The notes under the pieces: model-generated
What the model was told of the DNA's origin: nothing
Database searches by the model: none
Seen by the model: the letters and a program-made list of their open reading frames with translations, nothing else
Part shown: positions 15,000 through 21,781 of the stretch, in pieces
Layout: the number at the start of each line of letters is the position of its first letter
How positions within the stretch are numbered: position 1 is the stretch's first letter
Program-made: the position numbers and the translations under genes
Assembly: GCA_030679975.1 (NCBI GenBank)
Contig: JAUXSL010000052.1
Span: 1 to 32,376, forward strand
Source of the DNA: Actinomycetota bacterium
GTDB taxonomy: Bacteria > Actinomycetota > Aquicultoria > CAJVYJ01 > JAUVQD01
Length of the DNA stretch: 32,376 nucleotides
Direction: 5' to 3'

Positions 15000-15509
15000 A
15001 TGTCACGTAAGATATTGGTCATCGTTTTAGTGTTGGCGATGGGCGCGCTCACAACGGCCTGCGCGAAAACCATCGCGGAGAAGGTAATAGAGAACCAGAC
15101 CGGCGGCAAGGTGAAGGTAAATTCGGGTAAAGGCTCGGTTGAAATAAAGGGGAAAGGCGGTACGCTGAAGGTCGGAGAAAACACGCTTCCGGCCGACTTC
15201 CCCAAAGACGTTCCCGTATACAAGCCTAATACAGTCAAGAGCTCGATGAGCAACATCGTTGAAGGCAAGAAATCCTTTGTAGTCATCTTAACGACCAAAG
15301 CCGACGTTGACGCCGTCGCCGATTTCTACAAGAAAGGGCTGACCGGGAACGGTTGGACCGAAAAATCGGCCTTAACGGGCGGCGAGGGCGGTACACGGTT
15401 TGCCACCCTGGGCTACGAAAAAGGCGGTGCCATGGTAACCGTCACCATCACCAGGGCAAACAATGACAAAGAAACCCAGATGATGATCAGTTTTAATCCA
15501 AAGACGTAA
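15000..15509 (+). CDS. Lipoprotein of unknown function
   Basis: 169 residues with a lipoprotein signal ending in the lipobox TTAC (Cys21). Then comes KTIAEKVIENQTGGKVKVNS and a domain containing LPADFPKDVPVYKP, VVILTTKADVDAVADFYKKG and a C-terminal VTVTITRANNDKETQMMISF. The pattern 'P.DFP.DvPvYp' followed by 'a.fYk..L...GW' is common in unnamed secreted lipoproteins of anaerobes. GAAAGGGG precedes the ATG. The function is unknown; it should sit outside the membrane. Confidence 0.7.
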   Translation: MSRKILVIVLVLAMGALTTACAKTIAEKVIENQTGGKVKVNSGKGSVEIKGKGGTLKVGENTLPADFPKDVPVYKPNTVKSSMSNIVEGKKSFVVILTTKADVDAVADFYKKGLTGNGWTEKSALTGGEGGTRFATLGYEKGGAMVTVTITRANNDKETQMMISFNPKT

Positions 15510-15561
15510 TATCCACTCCAGTCCGAGGCGTGCGAGCGAGGCGAATCAATCAACGCCTGTC

Positions 15562-15581
15562 ATTCCCGCGTACGCGGGAAT
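15562..15581. repeat. Perfect 20-bp palindrome, REP-like
   Basis: ATTCCCGCGTACGCGGGAAT is a perfect 20-nt inverted repeat between two same-strand genes. Its core resembles the CATTCCCGCG...CGCGGGAAT intergenic repeats found in many bacterial genomes. It could act as a weak terminator for the lipoprotein gene, but it has no T tract. Confidence 0.6.
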
Positions 15582-15645
15582 TTCGGCCCATTTTATGTGA
15601 AAACGGGTAGATAAACGCATGTGATTATTAGAATGGAGGCATAAA

Positions 15646-16074
15646 ATGACCTCTGAGGAAGAAGTCCGGCAAGCGTCAGATCAGTTTTACGCCGCGCTCA
15701 ATAGTGTGTTTGCGGGAGATATCGCTCCGATGGAAGACATTTGGTCACACGGGCCGGATGTAATGACCATGCACCCGCTCGGCGGCCGCCAGCTCGGATG
15801 GGAAAAAGTCAGAGAGTCTTGGGAACAAGTGGCCGGGGCGATTTCAAGCGGCCAAGTCACCGCAACCGGGCTTAGGATCAGTGTGCTCGGCGACGTTGCT
15901 TTCACCATCTGCGTCGAACGCGGTCAGGTGGAAGTCGGCGGCGAAACCATCGAGATCAATATCCGCGCCACCGGTATCTATCGCCGCGAAAACGGCCAAT
16001 GGAAGAAAGTATTCCACCATAGCGATATCGACCCGGCGCTTCAGGAAGCAATAGAGCGCCGGCAAGTGGCCTAG
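15646..16074 (+). CDS. SnoaL/NTF2-like domain protein
   Basis: A 142-residue soluble protein. It starts with a helix (EEEVRQASDQFYAALNSVF), continues with APMEDIWSHGPDVMTMHPLG, and ends with sheet strands (IEINIRATGIYRRENGQWKKVFHHSD). This is the SnoaL-3/DUF4440 type of the NTF2-like fold. Such proteins have a cone-shaped pocket and many roles, including small-molecule isomerases. GGAGG lies before the ATG. No operon partner is adjacent. Confidence 0.82.
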   Translation: MTSEEEVRQASDQFYAALNSVFAGDIAPMEDIWSHGPDVMTMHPLGGRQLGWEKVRESWEQVAGAISSGQVTATGLRISVLGDVAFTICVERGQVEVGGETIEINIRATGIYRRENGQWKKVFHHSDIDPALQEAIERRQVA

Positions 16075-16094
16075 GTGGTCGCAGGCGGGCAATC

Positions 16095-16850
16095 TCAAGC
16101 CTCGGGCCGCAAAGCCAGCGCCATCTTCTCAACTTCGTCCCGGCTGAACTTGGCTTTGCCCTCCGTAACAATCTTGCTTAGAAACCGAGGCCTGGTCACT
16201 CTGACATGCTCGACCGTCAAGGCATTATTATCCACCCAAGCGTTGGTAAAGCAGAGAACAGGATTAACGAAAATCCGCTCGCGGGTCATGGGCTTGAGCT
16301 TATCCGCTAAATACGCGGCCTGGCGGCGAACTTGTTTTAAGGGGTCTTTGTCAAATGGATGGCCGTTAAGACATAGACATTTGGTGGTGTAGTGAACGCG
16401 GCCATCATGAGCTTTGGTTTCGATCACGAAGAGTCCGGTTCGACCGACAACCACATGGTCGATATTTCCGTGGCCGTTCGGCAAGTCATGGATAACGTGA
16501 AAATCTTCTGATTCGATTCCCTTAAGAGCCTCAGCGACACGCCGCTCGCCTCGGGCGCCTTTGATCCATGTGGCCTCAATGTGATCGGCTTTGGCATCAA
16601 GTTTCAATTGCCAGATGTACAAGAGTAAAAACAGCGCGATAATCCAGGGGAGATAGGTCAGCCGATGTGTGCTTAACAACAGCTTAAAACTGAAGGCTGC
16701 AATCAGCAATGAGCAAACAAACCAAGGCAGGAATGATTTTAGCATCCGCTTGGCGCCAACCAGTCGCATGCTTCTGCCCGCCGCCCCTCGGGCGAAAATA
16801 GACCAATCTATTTTATCCTTACCGTTTGACATACGACTTTTATCGGACAT
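16095..16850 (-). CDS. Membrane-anchored NERD-domain protein
   Basis: 251 residues with two adjacent hydrophobic helices near residues 45-85. The NERD (nuclease-related) domain follows: GARGERRVAEALKGIE, HVIHDLPNGHGNIDHVVVG, then GLFVIETKAHDGRV, the D-x-E-x-K type catalytic arrangement of the PD-(D/E)XK fold. A further block is QVRRQAAYLADKL. NERD proteins are thought to act on DNA, but their biology is poorly known. The start at 16850 has no evident Shine-Dalgarno sequence; an in-frame ATG at 16832 is an alternative. Confidence 0.8.
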   Translation of the reverse strand: MSDKSRMSNGKDKIDWSIFARGAAGRSMRLVGAKRMLKSFLPWFVCSLLIAAFSFKLLLSTHRLTYLPWIIALFLLLYIWQLKLDAKADHIEATWIKGARGERRVAEALKGIESEDFHVIHDLPNGHGNIDHVVVGRTGLFVIETKAHDGRVHYTTKCLCLNGHPFDKDPLKQVRRQAAYLADKLKPMTRERIFVNPVLCFTNAWVDNNALTVEHVRVTRPRFLSKIVTEGKAKFSRDEVEKMALALRPEA

Positions 16851-16915
16851 TCAGATCGAGTCAGTGAGCACTTACTTATCACCTTGGCCCCGGATGCAAT
16901 TTATAGAACATACGT

Positions 16916-16944
16916 TTGCCTAACAACCCCTTATCTGCTACTAT
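16916..16944 (+). promoter_or_regulatory. Promoter of the DUF1016 nuclease operon
   Basis: TTGCCT and TACTAT are separated by exactly 17 nt on the plus strand, about 85 bp before the first gene. A GC-rich inverted repeat (GCCCGG...CCGGGC, near 16974-17001) lies between promoter and ribosome site and could be a control site. Confidence 0.5.
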
Positions 16945-17030
16945 ATCCATAGCATCAAAACCACATAATAATGCCCGGCGCTGCTCTACACAGCCCGGGC
17001 GCGGACCCAACTACACGGAGGTGTTGGATC

Positions 17031-17318
17031 GTGGCAAATCGTAGCACAAAACCCCGCTCGCTTCATTGGCTGAGGGAAGAGGCAAGGGCGGCGCGCCGGC
17101 GGCACAGGGCGGCGGTGACCGTCAATGTCGAGGACGCGATCTTTGCAAGGCTGGTTGAAGCGGAAGAACTGCTGATTGTCGCCATCGGGCTTTTTACGGA
17201 GCTGGCGGAGGACGAAGCGAATTGGCTTTTTAGTCACCAGGCCGACATTGGTGACGCTCGTTGGGCGTTGCGGAGCGCCATAGATGATAGAGCGACAGTT
17301 CGGGAGGTGAGTAGATGA
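17031..17318 (+). CDS. Small partner protein of the DUF1016 nuclease
   Basis: 95 residues from a GTG start with GGAGGTG nine bases upstream. The N-terminal part is strongly basic (ARAARRRHRAAV). The remainder is predicted helical with LVEAEELLIVAIGLFTELAE. The family was not recognised. Its stop overlaps the nuclease start (ATGA), which points to coupled translation and a physical pair. It may be the regulatory or antitoxin half of a two-gene system. Confidence 0.6.
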   Translation: MANRSTKPRSLHWLREEARAARRRHRAAVTVNVEDAIFARLVEAEELLIVAIGLFTELAEDEANWLFSHQADIGDARWALRSAIDDRATVREVSR

Positions 17319-18421
17319 CAGGCAGAGACCTGATTAACGCCGACTACACGGTATTTGTTACCGATTTGAAGGTTCGCATCCGATCGGCCAGGATTTCGGC
17401 GGCCCGAGCAGTTAACCGGGATTTGGTCTTGCTATACTGGGATATCGGTCGGGCTATCGTGGAAAAGCAGGAGCAACTTGGTTGGGGTCGGGCGGTTGTC
17501 GAAAGGCTCGCCGGGGACTTGCAGGCGGCTTTTCCTAACACTCAAGGTTTCTCGGCGCAGAACTTGTGGCGGATGCGACAATTCTATGCCGACTACACGG
17601 CCCCTGAGTTTTTCGAACAGGTGCAAGGAATCACAGAATTAGACGATGGCCAATCGCGGCCAAAGGATGCGCCCGAAGTTCTCTCACGGGCTGTGAGAGA
17701 TTTAGTGGTGCAGATTCCGTGGGGACACCACGCGAATCTCCTTGCGAAGATCAAGGCGCCCGAAGCCCGCTTCTATTACCTTCAGGCTACCGCTCGCTAT
17801 GGCTGGACACGCAATGTGTTGCTAAACCAAATAAAGGCTGCGGCTTATGAGCGATCGGTTAACGAGGGTAAGACGCACAATTTTAATCTTGCGCTGCCGG
17901 CGCATCTAGCGGAGCAGGCGGAGGAGGCACTTAAGAGCTCGTACAATCTCGAATTCTTAGGGATTGGTCGCGAGGTTCGCGAGCGGGAACTGGAAAACCG
18001 GCTGATCGAACGCCTTCAGCAATTTATCCTGGAGCTTGGCTACGGTTTTTGCTTCATTGGCCGTCAATATCGGCTCATCTTGGGGGAAAATGAATATTTT
18101 ATTGACCTGCTTTTCTACCACCGTTTTTTGAAGACCCTGGTGGCGGTCGAGCTAAAAGTGGGAGTCTTTGAGCCGGAGTTCGCGGGGAAAATGGATTTCT
18201 ATCTAAATCTATTGAACGAGAAGGAGCGGGCCGCTGACGATCAGCCCTCGATCGGGATTATCTTGTGTGCCGAGAAGGACGATGTGGTGGTAGAGTTCTC
18301 GCTCAAAAGCAAGACGAACCCTATTGGGGTAGCCGAGTACAAGCTCACGGATAGGTTGCCGGAAGAACTGAAGGGTAAGTTGCCCAGCGAAAAGGCGCTA
18401 CGTGATGCCCTGTTGATGTAA
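17315..18421 (+). CDS. DUF1016 (YhcG-type) PD-(D/E)XK nuclease
   Basis: 368 residues. The N-terminal DUF1016 domain holds LLYWDIGRAIVEKQEQLGWG, then FSAQNLWRMRQFYADY and VQIPWGHHANLLAKIKAPEA. The C-terminal nuclease domain holds FCFIGRQYRLILGENEYFID and LLFYHRFLKTLVAVELKVG, which supplies the D...E-x-K catalytic residues. Homologues such as E. coli YhcG are widespread accessory proteins associated with mobile DNA and proposed to act in DNA cleavage or defence. The length is typical. It is encoded immediately downstream of, and overlapping, a small basic protein. Confidence 0.88.
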   Translation: MTGRDLINADYTVFVTDLKVRIRSARISAARAVNRDLVLLYWDIGRAIVEKQEQLGWGRAVVERLAGDLQAAFPNTQGFSAQNLWRMRQFYADYTAPEFFEQVQGITELDDGQSRPKDAPEVLSRAVRDLVVQIPWGHHANLLAKIKAPEARFYYLQATARYGWTRNVLLNQIKAAAYERSVNEGKTHNFNLALPAHLAEQAEEALKSSYNLEFLGIGREVRERELENRLIERLQQFILELGYGFCFIGRQYRLILGENEYFIDLLFYHRFLKTLVAVELKVGVFEPEFAGKMDFYLNLLNEKERAADDQPSIGIILCAEKDDVVVEFSLKSKTNPIGVAEYKLTDRLPEELKGKLPSEKALRDALLM

Positions 18422-18442
18422 TCGCCGAAGAAGAGGTAAAGT

Positions 18443-18475
18443 ATGATTGTTGAAACGTCTGAGGAGTTCAAGTGA
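18443..18475 (+). pseudogene. Ten-codon vestige of a RelE/HigB-type toxin
   Basis: ATG followed by IVETSEEFK and a TGA that overlaps the GTG start of the XRE antitoxin (GTGA), with AAGAGG upstream. In intact HigB/NadS-type modules the toxin gene sits here and begins with similar words (M-I-x-E-T). The most likely reading is that the toxin body was deleted, leaving its start and stop context to couple translation of the antitoxin. It could also be a small leader peptide. Confidence 0.4.
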
Positions 18476-18768
18476 AAGATGAGCTGTTTGCCGAATTGCT
18501 TGACAGCGTGCGTGAAGGCGGCGCTATTTTGCGCAAAGAGAAACAGCCGAAAAGGACTTTCGAGCTTACAGAACCAGATGTAAGTGCTATTAGGCGGAAA
18601 TACCACCTCTCTCAGGCAAAGTTCGCGGCGCTGCTCGGCATAAGCGTCAGTACCCTTAGAAACTGGGAACAAGGCCGGCGCAAGCCGGAGGGGTCAGCCA
18701 GAGTTCTGTTAAAAGTTGCCGAGCGACATCCCGAGGTAATTCTCGATGTTCTCCACAAGGCCGGTTAG
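18472..18768 (+). CDS. XRE-family antitoxin-like regulator (HigA/NadS type)
   Basis: 98 residues. The helix-turn-helix lies in the C-terminal half: LSQAKFAALLGISVSTLRNW followed by EQGRRKPEGSARVLLKVAER, the conserved ending of HigA-2/NadS antitoxins. The N-terminal segment (ELLDSVREGGAILRKEKQPK) would bind a toxin. It starts at GTG with GAGGAG upstream. No intact toxin is encoded next to it, so it is an orphan antitoxin or regulator. Confidence 0.82.
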   Translation: MKDELFAELLDSVREGGAILRKEKQPKRTFELTEPDVSAIRRKYHLSQAKFAALLGISVSTLRNWEQGRRKPEGSARVLLKVAERHPEVILDVLHKAG

Positions 18769-18797
18769 CGAGTAGCATTGCAGACTAGGGAAGCAAA

Positions 18798-18998
18798 ATG
18801 AAGCTTAAAGTCGACGAAAAAAATGACGCACTATATTTCCGGCTCGATGAATCGGAGATCGTTGATTCCGAAGAGGTTAAGCCTGGGATCATCCTTGACT
18901 ACGATGCCAACGATAATGTCGTCGGTGTCGAGATTCTAGGGCTAAGCAAGCGTGTACCGCTGGCTAAGCTCAAAAGCCTCCAATTTGAAACTGCCTGA
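18798..18998 (+). CDS. DUF2283 protein
   Basis: 66 residues matching the DUF2283 pattern throughout: MKLKVDEKNDALYFRLDES, then VKPGIILDYDANDNVVGVEI and LGLSKRV. These small sheet proteins are often found beside DUF4258 or other putative toxins. Here no such partner is adjacent. It follows the XRE gene by 29 nt on the same strand. Confidence 0.88.
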   Translation: MKLKVDEKNDALYFRLDESEIVDSEEVKPGIILDYDANDNVVGVEILGLSKRVPLAKLKSLQFETA

Positions 18999-19089
18999 AT
19001 CTCGGGAAGTGCAAGCTGACAGAACCCAGGATTCGGTTTCTAGCAGCTCATGATCATAGTCTCGGCAAAATTCTGACAAGGAAGCTCGT

Positions 19090-19318
19090 GTGGACGAATC
19101 AAAGGTAATTCAAAAATTAATTGAGCATGACAAAAGGTTTGAGCAGCTGGTTACCAAGAAAGAATTCACTGAATTTAGAGACGAAAACTTCAATCGTCTC
19201 GATGATGTCATGGTCATCCTGAAGCGTCTCGATTAGGAGCGTGTTTTTTTCGAATGAGCGCGTTAACCGAATTGAAGCCAACGTCGAAGCGCTTAGGGCG
19301 GAAAGCTCAGAAGGTTAG
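19090..19318 (+). pseudogene. Broken coiled-coil small protein gene
   Basis: A GTG start (AAGGAAG upstream) opens a 48-codon frame with charged helical repeats (KLIEHDKRFEQLVTKKEF, then FNRLDDVMVILKRLD), ending at TAG (19234-19236). The frame resumes as ERVF and, after losing one T from a run of seven Ts, continues SNERVNRIEANVEALRAES until a stop at 19316. The natural protein would read RLDQERVF.NERVNRIE, so the gene seems to carry a Gln-to-stop change and a frameshift in the T tract. A related fragment lies at 20719-21007. Alternatively, the short 48-residue product is the functional form. Confidence 0.55.
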
Positions 19319-19327
19319 TGCTATAAT
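19319..19327 (+). promoter_or_regulatory. Extended -10 promoter of hicBA
   Basis: TGCTATAAT is an extended -10 element with a perfect TATAAT. It lies right after the broken coiled-coil gene and about 43 bp before the hicB start. No good -35 box is present, as is usual for extended -10 promoters. Confidence 0.55.
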
Positions 19328-19369
19328 TCAGACAACGAGGGCGTCGGCTGCTCAGAAGTGGAGATAACG

Positions 19370-19588
19370 ATGTCAAAAACTTTTAAGATAATCCTTGAAC
19401 CTCAACCGGAAGGCGGTTATACGGTTTGCGTCCCTGAACTCCCTGACGTCGTTTCCGAGGGGGACACGAAGGAAGAGGCTATCGAGAACATTAAAGACGC
19501 GATAGAGGGTTACTTGCTGACGATGAAAGAAATGGGCTGGACAACACCTGTGGTTGAAGAAGTTACGGTTGACGTTCAGGTCGCATGA
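19370..19588 (+). CDS. hicB: HicB-family antitoxin
   Basis: 72 residues forming the partial RNase-H-like HicB domain: FKIILEPQPEGGYTVCVPEL, PDVVSEGDTKEEAIENIKDA and IEGYLLTM. It has no appended DNA-binding domain, as in the short HicB subgroup. The ATG at 19370 follows GTGGAG; a GTG four codons earlier is less likely. Its stop overlaps the hicA start (ATGA), the normal layout for co-translated pairs in this antitoxin-first order. Confidence 0.9.
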   Translation: MSKTFKIILEPQPEGGYTVCVPELPDVVSEGDTKEEAIENIKDAIEGYLLTMKEMGWTTPVVEEVTVDVQVA

Positions 19589-19815
19589 GCGACAAACTCC
19601 CGAGTCTCAAGCCCGCCCAGCTTATCCGAGTTCTTGAAAAAGCAGGTTGGTACATCAAGCGCCAAACCGGCAGCCACGTCATTTTAGTCAACGAAGCCTT
19701 AAGGAAGAGCCTCCCGGTGCCTATGCATAAGCGATATCTAAAAACGGGCACGGCTCAGGGAATCATTAGACGCGCTGGCCTCACCGCCGAAGAAGTTCAC
19801 CGTCTGCTTAAGTAA
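19585..19815 (+). CDS. hicA: HicA-family mRNA interferase toxin
   Basis: 76 residues with the HicA signature: LKPAQLIRVLEKAGWYIKRQ, then TGSHVILVN, whose histidine is the catalytic residue, and LPVPMHKRYLKTGTAQGIIR. HicA toxins have a double-stranded RNA-binding-like fold and cleave mRNA; HicB binds and neutralises them. The length is normal and the active-site histidine is present, so the pair looks functional. Confidence 0.92.
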   Translation: MSDKLPSLKPAQLIRVLEKAGWYIKRQTGSHVILVNEALRKSLPVPMHKRYLKTGTAQGIIRRAGLTAEEVHRLLK

Positions 19816-19817
19816 TC

Positions 19818-19970
19818 ATGAAAAACCGCCCGCTAATCAAATGGTTTGATCTTTACCGCCGGTTGCGCAAACCTACCGCGCCGCCGCCTAAAGCACATGG
19901 GACAAAAGGCTACACTAAGGCAGATCGTCGAAAGGCTAAGAAGGCGATAGACGAAGAAGCGCACAATTGA
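19818..19970 (+). CDS. Basic microprotein, copy 1 (50 residues)
   Basis: A short ORF starting two nt after the hicA stop. It encodes MKNRPLIKWFDLYRRLRKPT, then PPPKAHGTKGYTKADRRKAK and a short acidic end. It is strongly basic with a Pro-rich middle. A near-identical copy at 21023 keeps the same protein despite many silent changes, which is good evidence that it is translated. The family was not recognised. It could be a nucleic-acid-binding accessory of the toxin-antitoxin locus, but no function is claimed. Confidence 0.65.
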   Translation: MKNRPLIKWFDLYRRLRKPTAPPPKAHGTKGYTKADRRKAKKAIDEEAHN

Positions 19971-20012
19971 CAATGTGGATCAAGGAGCGCTTGCGGCAAG
20001 AGGCTTCGTGCT

Positions 20013-20348
20013 CTATCGATTAAGACGAGCGGCTACAGCGTACTGCATAAAGTATCGCTCCAAACTCTCGTTATCCTCAGCTTGCCCGGTTTCGTCATAA
20101 ATAGCGCTAAGATACACTTCTTTTGCTCTCAGCACTTCCTTGGACCTAATAGATTTATTCGCGATCAACGACGATACTGTCGCATCGAACAAATCGATTG
20201 CACGGCCTACAGCCTGCGCGCAACCAGCATCATCGCGGCGACGCTTAGCGCTAAAAGATCGGCCAACTTCGCTGGAAATATTGCCCATTTGGTCAAAGAT
20301 GCTCATCTTTGACCAACGCTCTCGATCTACCGCATACGGAACGTTCAT
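20013..20348 (-). CDS. Helical protein paired with DUF5674
   Basis: 111 residues, predicted largely helical: NVPYAVDRERWSKMSIFDQM, GNISSEVGRSFSAKRR, then AIDLFDATVSSLIANK and SLERYFMQYAVAARLNR. The pattern resembles small four-helix proteins of unknown function. The start codon overlaps the stop of the DUF5674 gene (TAATG), so the two are co-translated. They form a compact two-gene operon opposite to the surrounding genes. Confidence 0.75.
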   Translation of the reverse strand: MNVPYAVDRERWSKMSIFDQMGNISSEVGRSFSAKRRRDDAGCAQAVGRAIDLFDATVSSLIANKSIRSKEVLRAKEVYLSAIYDETGQAEDNESLERYFMQYAVAARLNR

Positions 20349-20686
20349 TATTTGACTTTCTCCGCAACCAGCAAGGTTATCTGTTTACGAAGTTTTTCAT
20401 CATCCACCCCGCGTGACATGTTTTGTTGCCTGGGGCGAATGTTTATCATCGAATCAAATTCGATAAACTCATCCGTTTGGAATTGGGCCGGGTATAGATT
20501 TATGCCCCACAAATCGTTTTGGTCGGAACCATTTTCCAAAAAATATTGTTCGGCGTCGACGTGCATTTCCACATCTACAACCAGAAGTGTTTTTTTAAGG
20601 TCGACAACCGCTTTTACAAAATTCCCATACATTTTAAGTGCCATTTCGGATAGTTCAGCAATGGTTATCGAATCGACCTGTTTCAT
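20348..20686 (-). CDS. DUF5674 protein
   Basis: 112 residues with the recognisable blocks MYGNFVKAVVDLKKTLLVVD, VEMHVDAEQYFLENGSDQND, LWGINLYPAQF and FIEFDSMINIRPRQQNMSRG. These match DUF5674, a small protein family without known function. It is the first gene of a two-gene operon. The genomic setting among toxin-antitoxin genes suggests a similar role, but this is inference only. Confidence 0.82.
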   Translation of the reverse strand: MKQVDSITIAELSEMALKMYGNFVKAVVDLKKTLLVVDVEMHVDAEQYFLENGSDQNDLWGINLYPAQFQTDEFIEFDSMINIRPRQQNMSRGVDDEKLRKQITLLVAEKVK

Positions 20687-20718
20687 AATAAAAAGTATAT
20701 CAGAAAGCGCCGGTCTGG

Positions 20719-21007
20719 TTTTTGGATGAAATGGTTAAGATCCTGCGCCGGCTCGACTAAGAGCTGGAGTTGGAGTTGCCCCGTTTCTGTTGACACCTTA
20801 ACTTGGAACAACGGCGTCCGCCGCTGGTTATGAATATATAGAAAGTTTTGACTTTCATTGGGCAGGGAACGCTTGAGGCAAGAGGCTTCGCAGTCGAAGG
20901 CTTGCAAATAAACATAGCAAAAGGCGCGCGTTGACAACCGATTTGAGGATTGTTTAACTAGGTTTATGGACGAAACGAGCCTCGACCAGGAGCGGTTTGG
21001 CGCCTGA
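20719..21007 (+). pseudogene. Scattered remnants of a second coiled-coil gene copy
   Basis: FLDEMVKILRRLD followed by TAA and GAG (20719-20763) matches the end of the broken gene at 19090 (VMVILKRLD, then stop, then E). Further right, 20966-21007 encodes MDETSLDQERFGA, which joins the start of the same gene (MDES) to its LDQERF segment as if by internal deletion. Both are too short to be functional. They occupy most of the 336-nt gap 20687-21022. The segment LDQERF shows the glutamine codon that is replaced by a stop in the other two places. Confidence 0.45.
20931..20959 (+). promoter_or_regulatory. Promoter upstream of microprotein copy 2
   Basis: A perfect TTGACA is followed after 17 nt by TTAACT, a plausible -10 box. 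It lies about 65 bp before the second microprotein and just before the 14-codon remnant MDETSLDQERFGA. Confidence 0.55.
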
Positions 21008-21022
21008 ATTGAAATTGAAATC

Positions 21023-21172
21023 ATGAAAAAACGTCCCATAATCAAATGGCTTGATCTCTATCGCCGGTTGCGCAAACCTACCGCGCCGCCGCCTAAAGCG
21101 CATGGGACAAAAGGCTACACCAAGGCCGACCGTCGAAAGGCCAAGAAGGCGATAGATAAAGAAATGGATTAA
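21023..21172 (+). CDS. Basic microprotein, copy 2 (49 residues)
   Basis: It encodes MKKRPIIKWLDLYRRLRKPT, then the same Pro-rich and basic segment as copy 1, ending in KKAIDKEMD. The two proteins differ at only a few residues, mostly near the ends and by conservative changes, while the DNA differs at many third positions. That is the pattern of selection on the protein. The downstream gap 21173-21418 shows no further gene. Confidence 0.65.
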   Translation: MKKRPIIKWLDLYRRLRKPTAPPPKAHGTKGYTKADRRKAKKAIDKEMD

Positions 21173-21421
21173 GCGGCCAATTCGCCTTTAGTATAACGGA
21201 TGATTTTGTGGCAAAATTCCGCTAAGTCGGCCCCGGGCGCGGCCGCTTCTTTACTGAGTCACGCATAACTTGAAAATCATTCCTGGCGGACGCTTGCGGT
21301 TAAGGCGACTATCAAGTCGAAGTCATCCGGGTTTAAGTCATGGACAGCGTTGCTTTCTTCCGAGACAGAGTGGTAAGCTGGCGGTGAAAATGGCGCATTT
21401 GGTTCTGAAAGGAGCCCCGTG

Positions 21422-21772
21422 GTGGACAACAATGTAGGTACCATAATCCCCATAGCTATAGTTCTATATTTAGGCATACTAATTTTCATGCTGGCTTCAA
21501 TGTGGCGGGTCTTTGAAAAGGCCGGTCGCCCGGGATGGGCGGCCATCATACCGATCTATAACACTTACATCATGCTGCTGGTCGCGGGTAAGCCCGGGTG
21601 GTGGCTGCTCCTGCTGCTGATTCCGTTCGTCAACATCGTCATTGAGATACTGGTTGTTGTCGGTGTGGCCCAGAAATTTGGAAAGGGCGGTGGCTTTGCG
21701 GTCGGGCTGCTCTTCCTTCCCTTCATATTCTTTCCGATACTTGCTTTCGGTAGCGCCGAGTACACAGGTTAG
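21422..21772 (+). CDS. DUF5684-type membrane protein
   Basis: About 116 residues with three to four membrane helices. A conserved block FEKAGRPGWAAIIPIYNTYI is followed by AGKPGWWLLLLLIPFVNIVI and then FGKGGGFAVGLLFLPFIFFP, ending GSAEY. This matches the DUF5684 family of small membrane proteins, sometimes fused to signal peptidase I. Two GTG codons are adjacent; the second (21422) has the better spacing to AAAGGAG. The function is unknown. Confidence 0.82.
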   Translation: MDNNVGTIIPIAIVLYLGILIFMLASMWRVFEKAGRPGWAAIIPIYNTYIMLLVAGKPGWWLLLLLIPFVNIVIEILVVVGVAQKFGKGGGFAVGLLFLPFIFFPILAFGSAEYTG

Positions 21773-21781
21773 GGCAAGTCT

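Noticed and set aside
19234-20760. Reassigned stop codons (TAG/TAA as Gln)
   Set aside because: Many clearly intact genes here end at TAA, TAG or TGA at their normal family lengths, so the code is standard; the two internal stops are better read as decay.
20683-21045. 120-codon minus-strand open frame
   Set aside because: It runs antisense to the microprotein copy and the coiled-coil relics, shows no family features and has no ribosome site.
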